Shown here in pieces: positions 20,494 to 28,630 of a DNA stretch of 64,000 nt. Origin of the DNA: Robiginitalea sp. (GTDB taxonomy: Bacteria; Bacteroidota; Bacteroidia; Flavobacteriales; Flavobacteriaceae); assembly GCA_024642005.1 (NCBI GenBank), contig JAHECA010000012.1, positions 1-64,000 on the forward strand. Direction: 5' to 3'. Below the pieces are notes generated by a model. That model worked only from the letters and a program-made list of their open reading frames with translations, was not told the DNA's origin and did no database searches. The position numbers and the translations under genes were made by a program. Numbering within the stretch: the first letter of the stretch is position 1; each line of letters starts with the position of its first letter.

Positions 20494-20811
20494 TCATAAA
20501 AATTTTAGGCTGTTGTAGAGCTTGGGTTTTGTTTTCTTTTTGACCAGTAAACGCTCCAGGGAACCGCATGCAGAATCGACCGCTTCCTCAAAGGATTTAC
20601 ACTGTTTTTTAACCACTAAAGTGTCCTTTGGCACATGCAATTTGATCTCGGCCATCTTGTTTTCTTTTACGGAGGTGTTTTCCAGTCGCAGGAACACTTC
20701 GGCAGTGACCACGCGGTCATAAAACAGGTCGAGTTTGTCGAGTCGCTTCTGAGTGAAATCCAAGAGCTTTCCATCGGCATTGAAATTGACAGACTGCGTG
20801 TTTACATTCAT
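20494..20811 (-). CDS. hpf: Ribosome hibernation promoting factor (short HPF/RaiA type)
   Basis: This 105-aa protein has the beta-alpha-beta-beta-beta-alpha fold of the S30AE family: 'MNVNTQSVNFNADGKLLDFTQKRLDKL', 'AEVFLRLE', 'AEIKLHVPKDTLVVKKQCKSFEEAVDSACGSLERLL'. It binds the 30S decoding region and silences ribosomes in slow growth. Only the short N-terminal domain is present, without the dimerising C-terminal extension of long HPF. It lies 21 bp after xerC. Confidence 0.93.
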   Translation of the reverse strand: MNVNTQSVNFNADGKLLDFTQKRLDKLDLFYDRVVTAEVFLRLENTSVKENKMAEIKLHVPKDTLVVKKQCKSFEEAVDSACGSLERLLVKKKTKPKLYNSLKFL

Positions 20812-20832
20812 ACGCTCAAAAATTAAAGGTTA

Positions 20833-21729
20833 TTATTGGTTGTTGCGGTTTCGCGGATGGGCGGAACCGTGAATGCGTTTTAATTCGGAAATGCTGTTAT
20901 GGGTGTAGACCTGGGTAGAGGCCAGTGAGGTATGTCCTAAAAGCTCCTTGACGGAATTCATATCGGCACCCTGGTTTAGTAAATGGGTGGCGAAGGTATG
21001 CCTGAGGATATGCGGGCTCTTTTTGGTCTTCGCCGATACCTTACTAAGGTATTTGTTTATACTTCTATAAACAAGCGTGTCGTAGACTTTATTGCCTGCC
21101 CCGGTCAGAAAAAAATACGGGGACGACTCGCCCGGAAATTTGGAGGCTCGCACCTCGAGATATTGGTCCAGACGCGGGTGTAATTCGCTGAGCAACGGCA
21201 CCAGCCGCTCCTTGTTGCGTTTGCCGAGGACCTTGAGTGTCCCGGCTTCCCGGTCGTAGTCGGCCAGGGTTAGGCCAATGAGTTCGGCCCGGCGTATACC
21301 GGTGGTGTAGAGCACTTCGATCATCACCTGGTCGCGCAGCTCTTCATAGTGCTCTGCCTGAGGCCAGTCGGCAAGCAGCCGGCGCATTTCCGCTACAGAA
21401 AAGGGCACCTCTACCTTGCGGGCCGACCGCACGGGGCGGTGCCCTGCCAGGGGGCTGGTCTGGATGCGCCCCAGGCGCACCAGGTATTTGTAATAGGCTT
21501 TAAGGGCAGCTGTTTTCCGGTTCACAGACCGGCCGCTGAGCCCGGCTTCCATCAGGGCGATTATCCAGCTCCTGATAAGGGTATAAGGCAGGTCTTCGAG
21601 CTCACTTTCCCCATGGGCTTCGAGGCAATAGTCGGCGAACTCCTGCAGGTCGCCCGAATAGGCCCGCACCGTATGGGTGGAATACTTGCGCTCCAGGGCA
21701 AGGTATTTCTCAAATGACTCCCTCGACAT
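20833..21729 (-). CDS. xerC: Tyrosine recombinase XerC-like
   Basis: This 298-aa protein has an N-terminal SAM-like core-binding domain (1-90) and a C-terminal catalytic domain. The catalytic residues are visible: R146 in 'TTGIRRAEL', H240 and R243 in 'HILRHTFATH', H266 in 'LLGHTSLAST', and nucleophile Y275. Members of this neighbourhood act at chromosome dimer resolution (dif) sites. XerC and XerD cannot be told apart with certainty from sequence alone. It has a possible TACCTTTA box shortly before its ATG and is followed by hpf. Confidence 0.92.
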   Translation of the reverse strand: MSRESFEKYLALERKYSTHTVRAYSGDLQEFADYCLEAHGESELEDLPYTLIRSWIIALMEAGLSGRSVNRKTAALKAYYKYLVRLGRIQTSPLAGHRPVRSARKVEVPFSVAEMRRLLADWPQAEHYEELRDQVMIEVLYTTGIRRAELIGLTLADYDREAGTLKVLGKRNKERLVPLLSELHPRLDQYLEVRASKFPGESSPYFFLTGAGNKVYDTLVYRSINKYLSKVSAKTKKSPHILRHTFATHLLNQGADMNSVKELLGHTSLASTQVYTHNSISELKRIHGSAHPRNRNNQ

Positions 21730-21756
21730 AACCTAAAGGTACAAAAGCCGGGGCAT

Positions 21757-21789
21757 AAAAAAACAACCCCGGCAGATTTGCCGGGGTTG
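21757..21789 (-). terminator. Intrinsic terminator of rpsU
   Basis: CAACCCCGGCA (21764-21774) and TGCCGGGGTTG (21779-21789) form a perfect 11-bp stem with a GATT loop. The minus strand continues into seven T (21763-21757, with one base interruption). It separates rpsU from xerC. Confidence 0.85.
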
Positions 21790-21809
21790 CTTTAAGATGT
21801 GAGCGGGAA

Positions 21810-22004
21810 TCAGAATTCTTCCTGTTCCCTCAGATGCTGGATATAGCGTGCTTTCAGCACTTGCTGACGCCGCTCCACCGACGGTTTGGTGAATTGCTGG
21901 CGCTTGCGAAGCTGGCGCATGGTACCGGTGCGGTCGAATTTACGTTTGAAACGCTTGAGCGCACGATCGATGTTTTCTCCTTCTTTAACGGGTATAATTA
22001 ACAT
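21810..22004 (-). CDS. rpsU: 30S ribosomal protein S21
   Basis: This 64-aa basic protein ('MLIIPVKEGENIDRALKRFKRKFDRTG...') is the full S21 length. In Bacteroidota, S21 together with S18 and S6 helps hide the 3' end of 16S rRNA. This explains why most mRNAs lack a Shine-Dalgarno there. The gene is preceded by an unusually strong Shine-Dalgarno and ends at a strong terminator, so it forms its own unit. Confidence 0.97.
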   Translation of the reverse strand: MLIIPVKEGENIDRALKRFKRKFDRTGTMRQLRKRQQFTKPSVERRQQVLKARYIQHLREQEEF

Positions 22005-22009
22005 GGGCT

Positions 22010-22020
22010 ACCACCTCCTT
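22010..22020 (-). promoter_or_regulatory. Very strong Shine-Dalgarno before rpsU
   Basis: AAGGAGGTGGT (22020-22010) matches the anti-Shine-Dalgarno over at least nine bases, with nine bases between GGAGG and the ATG at 22004. No other gene in the window has anything comparable. In Flavobacterium this arrangement lets S21-deficient ribosomes favour rpsU (established for that genus); its presence here suggests the same feedback. Confidence 0.85.
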
Positions 22021-22038
22021 TCTTTTAGTTTGCGGGGG

Positions 22039-22046
22039 CAAATATA
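22039..22046 (-). promoter_or_regulatory. -7 box of the rpsU promoter
   Basis: TATATTTG on the minus strand matches TAnnTTTG. It would give a start near 22032 and a 5' UTR of about 28 bases that includes the Shine-Dalgarno. No clear TTTG is found at the expected -33 distance. Confidence 0.65.
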
Positions 22047-22071
22047 GGGCGAATCTGCAAATGGGGGCGAC

Positions 22072-23235
22072 TTATTTCAAAATATTTTTGGCGATCACCA
22101 GCTTCTGAATCTCTGTGGTGCCCTCCCCTATGGTGCACAACTTGGCGTCGCGGTAGAATTTTTCGACCGGGAAATCCTTGGTGTACCCATATCCGCCGTG
22201 GATCTGAACGGCCTCATTGGCCACCCTCACACACACTTCCGAAGCGTACATCTTGGCCATGGCGCTGTGTTGGGTTACCGGTTTGCCTGCATTTTTCAGG
22301 AATGCAGCTTTGTGAACCAGCAACTCGGCAGCCTCAATTTCGGTGGCCATATCGGCGAGTTTAAAGGAAATGGCCTGGAACTGGCTTATCGGCTTTCCGA
22401 ACTGTACCCGTTCCTGCGAATACTTCAGGGCGGCCTCATAAGCTCCTTTAGCAATCCCGAGCGAAAGGGCCGCAATGGAGATGCGCCCGCCGTCTAGTAC
22501 TTTCATAGACTGGATAAAACCGTCTCCCACCGAGCCCAGGCGGTTGGCATCCGGAATGCGGCAATCGTGGAAAATGAGCTCGGCCGTCTCGCTGGCGCGC
22601 ATCCCAAGCTTGTCTTCCTTTTTCCCGCTGGTGAACCCGGGGGTGCCCTTTTCAACGACAAAGGCTGTCATCCCACGGCTGTCACCCTTCTCACCCGTGC
22701 GGGCGATCACCACGGCCACTTCGCCGGTAATGCCGTGGGTAATAAAGTTCTTGGCCCCGTTGAGTACCCATTGCGCACCGTCTTTGCGGGCCGTGGTGCT
22801 CATGCCTCCGGCATCGGAGCCGGTGTTGTGCTCGGTCAGGCCCCAGGCGCCGATCCATTCGCCGTGCGCCAGTTTGGGGATCCACCGGGCCTTCTGTGCC
22901 TCATCCCCGAATGCAAGGATGTGGTTCGTGCAAAGCGAATTGTGGGCCGCTACCGACAGGCCGATAGACGGGTCTACCTTGGAGATTTCCTCGATTACCG
23001 AGATGTATTCGTGGTAGCCAAAACCAGAGCCCCCCAGTTCGGTCGGGACCAGCACCCCCATAAAACCGTACTTGCCGGCCTTTCTTAAAAGATCGGCAGG
23101 AAAGGTCTGGGCTTCGTCCCATTCCCGCACGTGGGGTTGAATAAACTGCTGGGCAAAATCCCGGGCAGAATCGGCTACATGCCGCTGGGTTTCGGAATAT
23201 TCGAAATTCAGGTCCGTTTCGCTATCGACCATCAT
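22072..23235 (-). CDS. Acyl-CoA dehydrogenase
   Basis: This 387-aa FAD flavoenzyme performs the first oxidation step of acyl-CoA breakdown. It has the family patterns '[17 protein letters not shown]' and 'AKNFITHG', the substrate/FAD loop '[18 protein letters not shown]', and the C-terminal '[23 protein letters not shown]' and '[18 protein letters not shown]'. The catalytic glutamate position is at 'GEGTTEIQ' (short/branched-chain type). It starts with two ATG codons (23235/23232) and has its own -7 box. The exact chain-length preference cannot be read from the sequence. Confidence 0.93.
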   Translation of the reverse strand: MMVDSETDLNFEYSETQRHVADSARDFAQQFIQPHVREWDEAQTFPADLLRKAGKYGFMGVLVPTELGGSGFGYHEYISVIEEISKVDPSIGLSVAAHNSLCTNHILAFGDEAQKARWIPKLAHGEWIGAWGLTEHNTGSDAGGMSTTARKDGAQWVLNGAKNFITHGITGEVAVVIARTGEKGDSRGMTAFVVEKGTPGFTSGKKEDKLGMRASETAELIFHDCRIPDANRLGSVGDGFIQSMKVLDGGRISIAALSLGIAKGAYEAALKYSQERVQFGKPISQFQAISFKLADMATEIEAAELLVHKAAFLKNAGKPVTQHSAMAKMYASEVCVRVANEAVQIHGGYGYTKDFPVEKFYRDAKLCTIGEGTTEIQKLVIAKNILK

Positions 23236-23250
23236 CGCAATTCAAATTTT

Positions 23251-24096
23251 TCAAAGGGTCAAATATAACGCAATTCTCTCAATTTTATCGCGTGGCAGGT
23301 CCAATGCCTTCCTAATATCGTCGAGTGATTGAAACGGGCCGTTCTGTTGCCGCCAGGCAACCAGGGCCCGGGCCATGTCGGGGGTGAGGTACAACAGCCC
23401 GGCCAGCTCTCCTGTCGAGGCTGTATTCAGATTCAACCTCCGTATTTCGGGAGCGGTGGCCAACTGGAAGGTGGCTATGAGGCGCTCCGCCACCTCCGGG
23501 GGCAGCCCGTAAACATCGAGCAGTTGCGATGCGTCTTGAAACCCGCCCAGGGCTTCACGGAATTTTAAGATCCGGGCCGAAAGCACGGGGCCCACTCCCG
23601 GCACCTCCCTGAGTTGTTCGGCTGTGGCGCTGTTCAGATCGAGACGGGGAGCCCTGCCGGGCTTCGGGGAGGGGCGAGCCGGGCGGGGCGGAAAGCGAAG
23701 CTGCGGCGTCAGGCGCCTCAGGGTCGAATCGGATAGGCTGGTAACCCGCTGCAGGGTTTTGGCCCCATAAAGGGTATGGCCTGAATCGCGGTAGCTGTAC
23801 AAGGCGTCCAGGGCCCGGGGACTGAGGCCCAGTCGGTATCCGGTGAAGTCACCCAGGTGGTTCGGGTCGTATTGCCTCACGGGCCGGGCGGCCGAAGCGG
23901 CTGAAGTGGCCTGTTTCAGGGAGTCGATCCAGGCCTGTTCATCGGCATTCAAAAGTAACAGGCACTCTTTCCGGCGGGTTGCCAAAACCGGCAGGGTCAG
24001 GCGTACTGCTTCAAGAAGGAGCATCAGCAGCAGGAAATAAAAAACCCCACCCCGCAGGCGCTTCGAGCCAAAGGAGTGGGATTTTGGTCGCCTCAT
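23251..24096 (-). CDS. ComEA-like helix-hairpin-helix protein
   Basis: This 281-aa protein has a short basic N-terminus and one hydrophobic helix (about 18-38), anchoring it in the membrane with the rest outside the cytoplasm. At least three helix-hairpin-helix modules follow: 'FTGYRLGLSPRALDALYSY', 'LDLNSATAEQLREVPGVGPVLSARILKF' and 'LNLNTASTGELAGLLYLTPDMARALVAW'. Such proteins bind DNA non-specifically, and ComEA does so in DNA uptake. A competence role is plausible but not shown. It is followed 15 bp later by the acyl-CoA dehydrogenase gene. Confidence 0.85.
   Translation of the reverse strand: MRRPKSHSFGSKRLRGGVFYFLLLMLLLEAVRLTLPVLATRRKECLLLLNADEQAWIDSLKQATSAASAARPVRQYDPNHLGDFTGYRLGLSPRALDALYSYRDSGHTLYGAKTLQRVTSLSDSTLRRLTPQLRFPPRPARPSPKPGRAPRLDLNSATAEQLREVPGVGPVLSARILKFREALGGFQDASQLLDVYGLPPEVAERLIATFQLATAPEIRRLNLNTASTGELAGLLYLTPDMARALVAWRQQNGPFQSLDDIRKALDLPRDKIERIALYLTL
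23260..23267 (-). promoter_or_regulatory. -7 box for the acyl-CoA dehydrogenase gene
   Basis: TATATTTG on the minus strand (23267-23260) overlaps the last codons of the preceding helix-hairpin-helix gene. Transcription would begin about 17 bases before the ATG. No good -33 TTTG is present. Confidence 0.55.
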
Positions 24097-24124
24097 GGGC
24101 CTAAGATAGGCCCAGGGGCTGCTC

Positions 24125-26188
24125 TCAGGTTGCAGTTTTGCGGTAAAGCAGGTTGTTTTTCAACTTCCGCAGGTATTCGTTCAGATCGGTGCGCACTTCG
24201 CCCGACATGATGTACAGGCCGATGATGTTCGGGAACGACATGGCCAGGATCATCATGTCTGAAAAATCCAAAACGGCACCCAGGCTAACAGACGAGCCAA
24301 TCACCACGAAGATCAGGAACAGCATCTTGTAGATCATTTCAGAGCGGCTGCTCTTGCCGAACAGGTAGGTCCAGGCGCGCATGCCATAGTACGACCAGGA
24401 AATCATGGTAGAGAAGGCGAACAGGAACACGGCGATGCCCAGGATGTAAGGGAACCAGGAAATCTGGCTGCCGAATGCATCTGAGGTGAGCTGAGCCCCC
24501 GCCATGCCTTCTACTTCGTGCATGCCGGTAAAGATGAGTACCAGGGCCGTGAGGGTACAAACCACCACGGTGTCGATAAAGGGCTCGAGCAGGGCCACAA
24601 AGCCTTCAGAAGGCGGGTTATTGGTTTTGGCTGTGGAGTGTGCGATGGCAGCCGAACCGACTCCGGCCTCGTTGGAAAAGGCCGCGCGCTGAAAGCCCAC
24701 CACGAGCACCCCGATTATACCTCCCTTGAGAGCCCCGGGGCTAAAAGCGCCATTAAAGATTGCTGCGAATGCCGGGCCGATATTCTGGATATTCATAAAA
24801 ATAACCGTTAGGGCGGCCAGGATATAGAGGGTTGCCATCAGGGGTACCACCTTCCCGGTTACATTGGCGATGCTTTTGATACCGCCGATGATGACCACCC
24901 CGACCAGGATGGCCGTTACCACGCCGAACCAGAACCCATTGCCCTGCAGGAGCTCATATTGCCCGGCCAGCTGCTCGAACGATTGGTTGGCCTGGAACAT
25001 GTTGCCCCCACCGAAAGAGGCTCCCACCGCCAGGACGGCGAAAACTCCAGCAAGAACTTTCCCAATGCCTTTCAGGTTGCGCTTTTCCAGGCCGTGGCGC
25101 AGGTAGTTCATGGGGCCCCCGAAAACACGCCCGTCGGGCAGGATATCGCGGTATTTAACCCCCAGGGTACACTCTACGAACTTGGAGGACATCCCCAGCA
25201 AGCCACAGACAATCATCCAGAACGTGGCGCCAGCCCCTCCCAGGGAGATGGCCACGGCTACCCCAGCGATATTCCCGAGGCCTACGGTACCCGATACTGC
25301 GGTGGCAAGGGCCTGAAAATGGGTTACCTGCCCGGGGGCATCGGGGTCGTCGTATTTGCCCTTGGCCAGGTCGATGGCATGACGGAATCCCCGCAAATTA
25401 ATGAAGCCCATGCGCAGGGTAAAGAAGGAGGCTCCCAGCACCAGCCAGATAACGATGAAAGGAATGGGCTTGGTAACGGGGTCTCCGTTGGGATGCAGTA
25501 CGACTACCGGCTCGTCGTAAGCGATCTCGGCCAGGTTATGCGCCCCTTGCTGGATTACGTGTTCAGGGTTGTTGGCATTGTAAACAACCTCGCCTTCCTC
25601 TGCCAGGTATTTCAGTTTGCCGTTGGCAGAGCTGGTTACGCGAATATCGCCTCCCTGCCCGCGCGAAAGCACGGCTATTTCTTCCCCTTTGGTCACTTCG
25701 GAGCCTTCCGGTTTCAGCCAGGTTTTAAGCACATAGCGATCCGTATCGCTGGGCGACCATCCCGGAACCGGGATTTTGCGCACATCGGCATGTACCACCG
25801 GATCGTAAATGCCAATAGCGGCGAAAGGATCCCAGAACAGCACGGAACCCAGGGCGTTGACTGCCGGGGTCATGGTGCCGTTAAATATCTCGGTTATCGA
25901 TTCAGAAGGCACTTCATACGATTTCGATAGCGTGGCCCCGGCCGCGTCGGTAATTACGACATTATAGGGTATTCCTTCGACCAGGCTGCTTGAGATATTC
26001 GAAGTAACCGGCGTGCCCTGATTGCTCCATTTATAGGTATAGGGAGGGGTTCCTCCGCTAACCTCCAGGGTGACCATCCCATCGTTGATGTTTTGAGAAG
26101 GGTTCGTGATGGTTTCCCTGACCTGAAGTTCCTGGGCCGACAAGGGCAGGATACACAGGCAGGCCAGAAGGAAGAGGTGAATTTTCAT
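24125..26188 (-). CDS. AGCS-family Na+/amino-acid symporter with fused periplasmic domains
   Basis: From the ATG at 26188 the protein is 687 aa, well above the usual 450-550. Residues 1-18 are a signal peptide ('[19 protein letters not shown]'). About 20-105 is a PKD/SprB-like repeat ('[16 protein letters not shown]'). About 150-210 looks like a biotinyl/lipoyl hammerhead ('[20 protein letters not shown]') but lacks the modified lysine, with 'SSANGKL' in its place. From about 250 a complete alanine/glycine:cation symporter follows ('[26 protein letters not shown]', '[10 protein letters not shown]', '[13 protein letters not shown]'). Longer starts exist upstream, but only this one gives a signal peptide. 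The N-terminal domains are likely periplasmic; their role is unknown. Confidence 0.9.
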   Translation of the reverse strand: MKIHLFLLACLCILPLSAQELQVRETITNPSQNINDGMVTLEVSGGTPPYTYKWSNQGTPVTSNISSSLVEGIPYNVVITDAAGATLSKSYEVPSESITEIFNGTMTPAVNALGSVLFWDPFAAIGIYDPVVHADVRKIPVPGWSPSDTDRYVLKTWLKPEGSEVTKGEEIAVLSRGQGGDIRVTSSANGKLKYLAEEGEVVYNANNPEHVIQQGAHNLAEIAYDEPVVVLHPNGDPVTKPIPFIVIWLVLGASFFTLRMGFINLRGFRHAIDLAKGKYDDPDAPGQVTHFQALATAVSGTVGLGNIAGVAVAISLGGAGATFWMIVCGLLGMSSKFVECTLGVKYRDILPDGRVFGGPMNYLRHGLEKRNLKGIGKVLAGVFAVLAVGASFGGGNMFQANQSFEQLAGQYELLQGNGFWFGVVTAILVGVVIIGGIKSIANVTGKVVPLMATLYILAALTVIFMNIQNIGPAFAAIFNGAFSPGALKGGIIGVLVVGFQRAAFSNEAGVGSAAIAHSTAKTNNPPSEGFVALLEPFIDTVVVCTLTALVLIFTGMHEVEGMAGAQLTSDAFGSQISWFPYILGIAVFLFAFSTMISWSYYGMRAWTYLFGKSSRSEMIYKMLFLIFVVIGSSVSLGAVLDFSDMMILAMSFPNIIGLYIMSGEVRTDLNEYLRKLKNNLLYRKTAT

Positions 26189-26361
26189 AGGGGTACAGGT
26201 GGGTTTAGTTGTTCTAGCTTGTTGAGTAAGTCCGAGCAATATCCTAAAAATAGTTGACCCGGTCAAAATTCGGAGGCGTTAAATAAAACGGGGGCAGGCG
26301 AAGTCCCGGCAATTCGGAGTGGCCCTTGAGGGGTTGAACCGGGCCCCGGTGCAGCTTTGCA

Positions 26362-27372
26362 TCAATCCCCTATATGGAACATTTCATTGAGTTTCCGGAT
26401 CTGTTCGGGTCGGCCCAGTACGATTACCTTACTTTTGGGTTCGAGGGGCAGGTCGGCCTCCGGGTTGATGAGATAGGTGCCGTCGGGCTTGATATAGCCG
26501 ATTATGGTGCAGCCGGTCTTGCGTCTCAGGTCGAGGTCGCGAAGGGTATTGCACTCGACGTGGTCGCGGAAGTCTTCAATGCCCACCTCTTCCAGGTTGG
26601 TTGTGCGCTCCCCTTCCAGGGAGAGCTTGTCCATAAAGGTGATCAGGTCGGGCAACACCACGAGGGATGCCATGTGGTCGCCCCCGATCTTGTCAGGCAT
26701 GATAACCTTGTCGGCCCCGGCCAGCTGTAACTTTTTCACGGAGGAAATCAGCGAGGCACGGCTGATGATAAAGAGCTTCCGGTTCAGCTGTCGGGCCGTG
26801 AGCACCACGAAGAGGTTGGCCGCATCGTCAGGAAGGGCGGCGATCAGGTAACTGGCCCGCTTGATCCCGGCCTCCTCCAGCACCTCGTCTTCGTTGGCAT
26901 CCCCTTCGACAAAGAGAAATTCTTCTTGAAATTTTTCAATATTCTCCCGGGTCTTTTCAATGATCACAAAAGGCCTTTTATAGGCCTTCAGGCGTTGGGC
27001 CGCCTGGGAGCCGTTGCGTCCGAACCCGCACACGATAACATGCTGGTTCAGTTTATCGATCTGCTGCTTCACTTTTTTCTTCTTTAGGTTAACCAGGGAG
27101 TTTTTGCTGAGGATGTATTCGGTAATAACCGAGATGGCAAAGGCGAAAATAAAGACGCTGGAAATGATGAGCAGGACGGTGAACAGTCGAGCCTGATCGG
27201 TGAGCGGCTGCACTTCCTGAAAGCCAACGGTGGTTACCGTAATGATGGTCATGTACAGGGCCTCTGTCCAGGAAAAGTCGGCAATCAGCCGGTATCCCAT
27301 CACTCCGGAAATGAGCACTGTCGACACCAGGGCGAGGGCCAGAAAAAATTTCGATCGGAAAAGCCTGCGCAT
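26362..27372 (-). CDS. Two-helix potassium channel with RCK (TrkA-N) domain
   Basis: This 336-aa protein has membrane helices at about 9-28 and 62-87 that flank a pore loop with filter T48-V-G-F-Q-E53, where TVGYG is canonical. An RCK domain follows with the nucleotide motif G116-F-G-R-N-G121 and 'VEGDANEDEVLEEAGI'. A TrkA-C domain ends the protein ('LRDLDLRRKTGCTIIGYIKPDG', 'SKVIVLGRPEQI'). It resembles MthK/Kch-type channels gated by ligands on the RCK ring. The filter substitution may alter K+/Na+ selectivity. The gene starts 2 bp after the PspC gene stop. Confidence 0.88.
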   Translation of the reverse strand: MRRLFRSKFFLALALVSTVLISGVMGYRLIADFSWTEALYMTIITVTTVGFQEVQPLTDQARLFTVLLIISSVFIFAFAISVITEYILSKNSLVNLKKKKVKQQIDKLNQHVIVCGFGRNGSQAAQRLKAYKRPFVIIEKTRENIEKFQEEFLFVEGDANEDEVLEEAGIKRASYLIAALPDDAANLFVVLTARQLNRKLFIISRASLISSVKKLQLAGADKVIMPDKIGGDHMASLVVLPDLITFMDKLSLEGERTTNLEEVGIEDFRDHVECNTLRDLDLRRKTGCTIIGYIKPDGTYLINPEADLPLEPKSKVIVLGRPEQIRKLNEMFHIGD

Positions 27373-27374
27373 GG

Positions 27375-27602
27375 TTACAAGTCGAAAACGGAGGTTCGTT
27401 TGGTATAAATCAGGTCTTTAATCTTAAGCCAGAAGGCCAGGAAAAGGTAAAGGGCGAACCCAAAACCCAGGGTCACGAAGGTGAGGTATATAAATGAAGT
27501 GCGCACCACGCGGGTGCGAATGCCCAGGCGTTCGGCGATACGGCGGCAGACCTCGAAACCCCGTTTCTGGAAATAGTACAATGGCTTGTAAAGGATTTCC
27601 AC
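27375..27602 (-). CDS. PspC-domain small membrane protein
   Basis: This 75-aa protein has an N-terminal 'GFEVCRRIAERLGIRTRVVRTSFIYL' typical of PspC and a single membrane helix at about 38-58. PspC proteins sense envelope stress in some bacteria; short versions like this are common and uncharacterised. The start is a GTG at 27602. A TACCTTTA box at 27614-27607 would place transcription almost at that codon, so the start is uncertain or the mRNA is leaderless. It is co-transcribed with the K+ channel (2-bp gap). Confidence 0.75.
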   Translation of the reverse strand: MEILYKPLYYFQKRGFEVCRRIAERLGIRTRVVRTSFIYLTFVTLGFGFALYLFLAFWLKIKDLIYTKRTSVFDL

Positions 27603-27661
27603 ACTATAAAGGTATTACTTTCCGCTCGAAATTCAGGGTCGCCTATCCGCGATGTCGCCTG

Positions 27662-27973
27662 TCAGTCGATCAATTCCCCTTCCCACTCCAGCATGCCTCC
27701 CATAAGGTTAAAGCAGTTGCCGAAGCCACGGCTGCCCATCAGGGCGCAGGCTTGTCCGCTCCGGTTGCCCGAGCGGCAGTAGATGTAGTAATTTTTGGCC
27801 TTGTCTAGTTTGTCTATCTCTTCCAGGAAGCCCTGCCCCCGGTAGAAATCGATATGTACGGCTCCCGGAATATACCCTTCTTCTACCTCCGCATCGGTGC
27901 GTACATCGAGGATAACCGCGTTCTTGTCGAGCTCCAGGCGGCGGACCCATTCGTCCTGCGTCAAATCTGCCAT
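27662..27973 (-). CDS. Rhodanese-like sulfurtransferase domain protein
   Basis: From the ATG at 27973 this is a 103-aa single rhodanese domain: 'DKNAVILDVRTDAEVEEGYIPGAVHIDF' and the active-site loop C-R-S-G-N-R-S following 'NYYIY'. The cysteine is present, so it should be able to carry a persulfide. The end 'FNLMGGMLEWEGELID' is typical of the GlpE/PspE-like class. A longer in-frame start at 28015 was rejected because it lies upstream of the promoter box. Confidence 0.9.
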   Translation of the reverse strand: MADLTQDEWVRRLELDKNAVILDVRTDAEVEEGYIPGAVHIDFYRGQGFLEEIDKLDKAKNYYIYCRSGNRSGQACALMGSRGFGNCFNLMGGMLEWEGELID

Positions 27974-27993
27974 GTTTCGAAAATTAGTTTGGA

Positions 27994-28001
27994 CAAAAGT
28001 A
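27994..28001 (-). promoter_or_regulatory. -7 box for the rhodanese gene
   Basis: TACTTTTG on the minus strand (28001-27994) matches TAnnTTTG. The start of transcription would be near 27988, 15 bases before the ATG. No clear -33 element is seen. Confidence 0.55.
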
Positions 28002-28124
28002 CGGAAACTTTGCATACCTGCGCCGGGGTTGCCCCTCCCGGAAACTGCCCGGCAAAGGGAGCGCCGGGAAAGGAGGCGTCGGAAGCCATCGCATCCGGTT
28101 TAACAAATTTTAACGCACGGGCTG

Positions 28125-28178
28125 TTGCCGGAATGAATTTTCATCATATATTTGTACATACAAATGTTGTCTATACAA
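28125..28178 (+). promoter_or_regulatory. marR promoter with overlapping palindromic operator
   Basis: TTG (28125-28127), a 19-bp spacer and TATATTTG (28147-28154) form a good promoter. TTTGTA-CA-TACAAA (28151-28164) is a perfect 14-bp palindrome overlapping the -7 box. TTGT-CTAT-ACAA (28167-28178) is a second inverted repeat running into the ATG. The arrangement fits autorepression by the MarR protein, through promoter occlusion. Confidence 0.75.
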
Positions 28179-28627
28179 TGGATGTTGAGAAAATCATACG
28201 AACCAGTTCCCCCCTCCCGCTCAGGCAACGGTCGGTGATTCACCTGGTTTTGGTGAGTAACCGCATCGGCGAAGTGGTGAGCCAGGCGCTGAAACCTTAC
28301 GGGGTTTCCTCCCAGCAGTTCAACGTTTTGCGCATTCTCCGGGGGCAGAAGGACAGCCCTGCCAACCTGAACACCCTGAGTGAGCGGATGGTATCGCGCA
28401 TGAGCAATACTACCCGCCTGGTCGACAAATTGCTGGAGAAAGGATATGCCTCCCGCACGGTTTGCCCCAGTAACCGCCGCAAGGTGGAAATACGGCTAAC
28501 CGAAGAGGGGGCCGAGGCCCTTCGCGAGATGGACCGGGCAGTAAACGACGCTGAAGCCAGGCTAATGGAACAGTATACACCTACTCAACTCGAACAACTC
28601 AACGCCCTGTTAGACCTTATACACTAA
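28178..28627 (+). CDS. MarR-family transcriptional regulator
   Basis: From the ATG at 28178 the protein is 149 aa with the winged-helix core at about 50-110 ('FNVLRILRGQ', 'LSERMVSRMSNTTRLVDKLLEKGYASRTV', 'RKVEIRLTEEGAEAL') between dimerisation helices. Upstream in-frame starts would cross the promoter and were rejected. It is the first gene of a plus-strand unit with a nitroreductase (3 bp later) and a YceI protein. In this phylum such MarR-nitroreductase-YceI groups are common and respond to redox or phenolic compounds; the inducer here is unknown. Confidence 0.93.
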   Translation: MDVEKIIRTSSPLPLRQRSVIHLVLVSNRIGEVVSQALKPYGVSSQQFNVLRILRGQKDSPANLNTLSERMVSRMSNTTRLVDKLLEKGYASRTVCPSNRRKVEIRLTEEGAEALREMDRAVNDAEARLMEQYTPTQLEQLNALLDLIH

Positions 28628-28630
28628 ACC

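Noticed and set aside
27854-28177. Upstream extension of the MarR frame
   Set aside because: It would run through the promoter and operator and over the opposite rhodanese gene; the ATG at 28178 gives a normal-length MarR protein.
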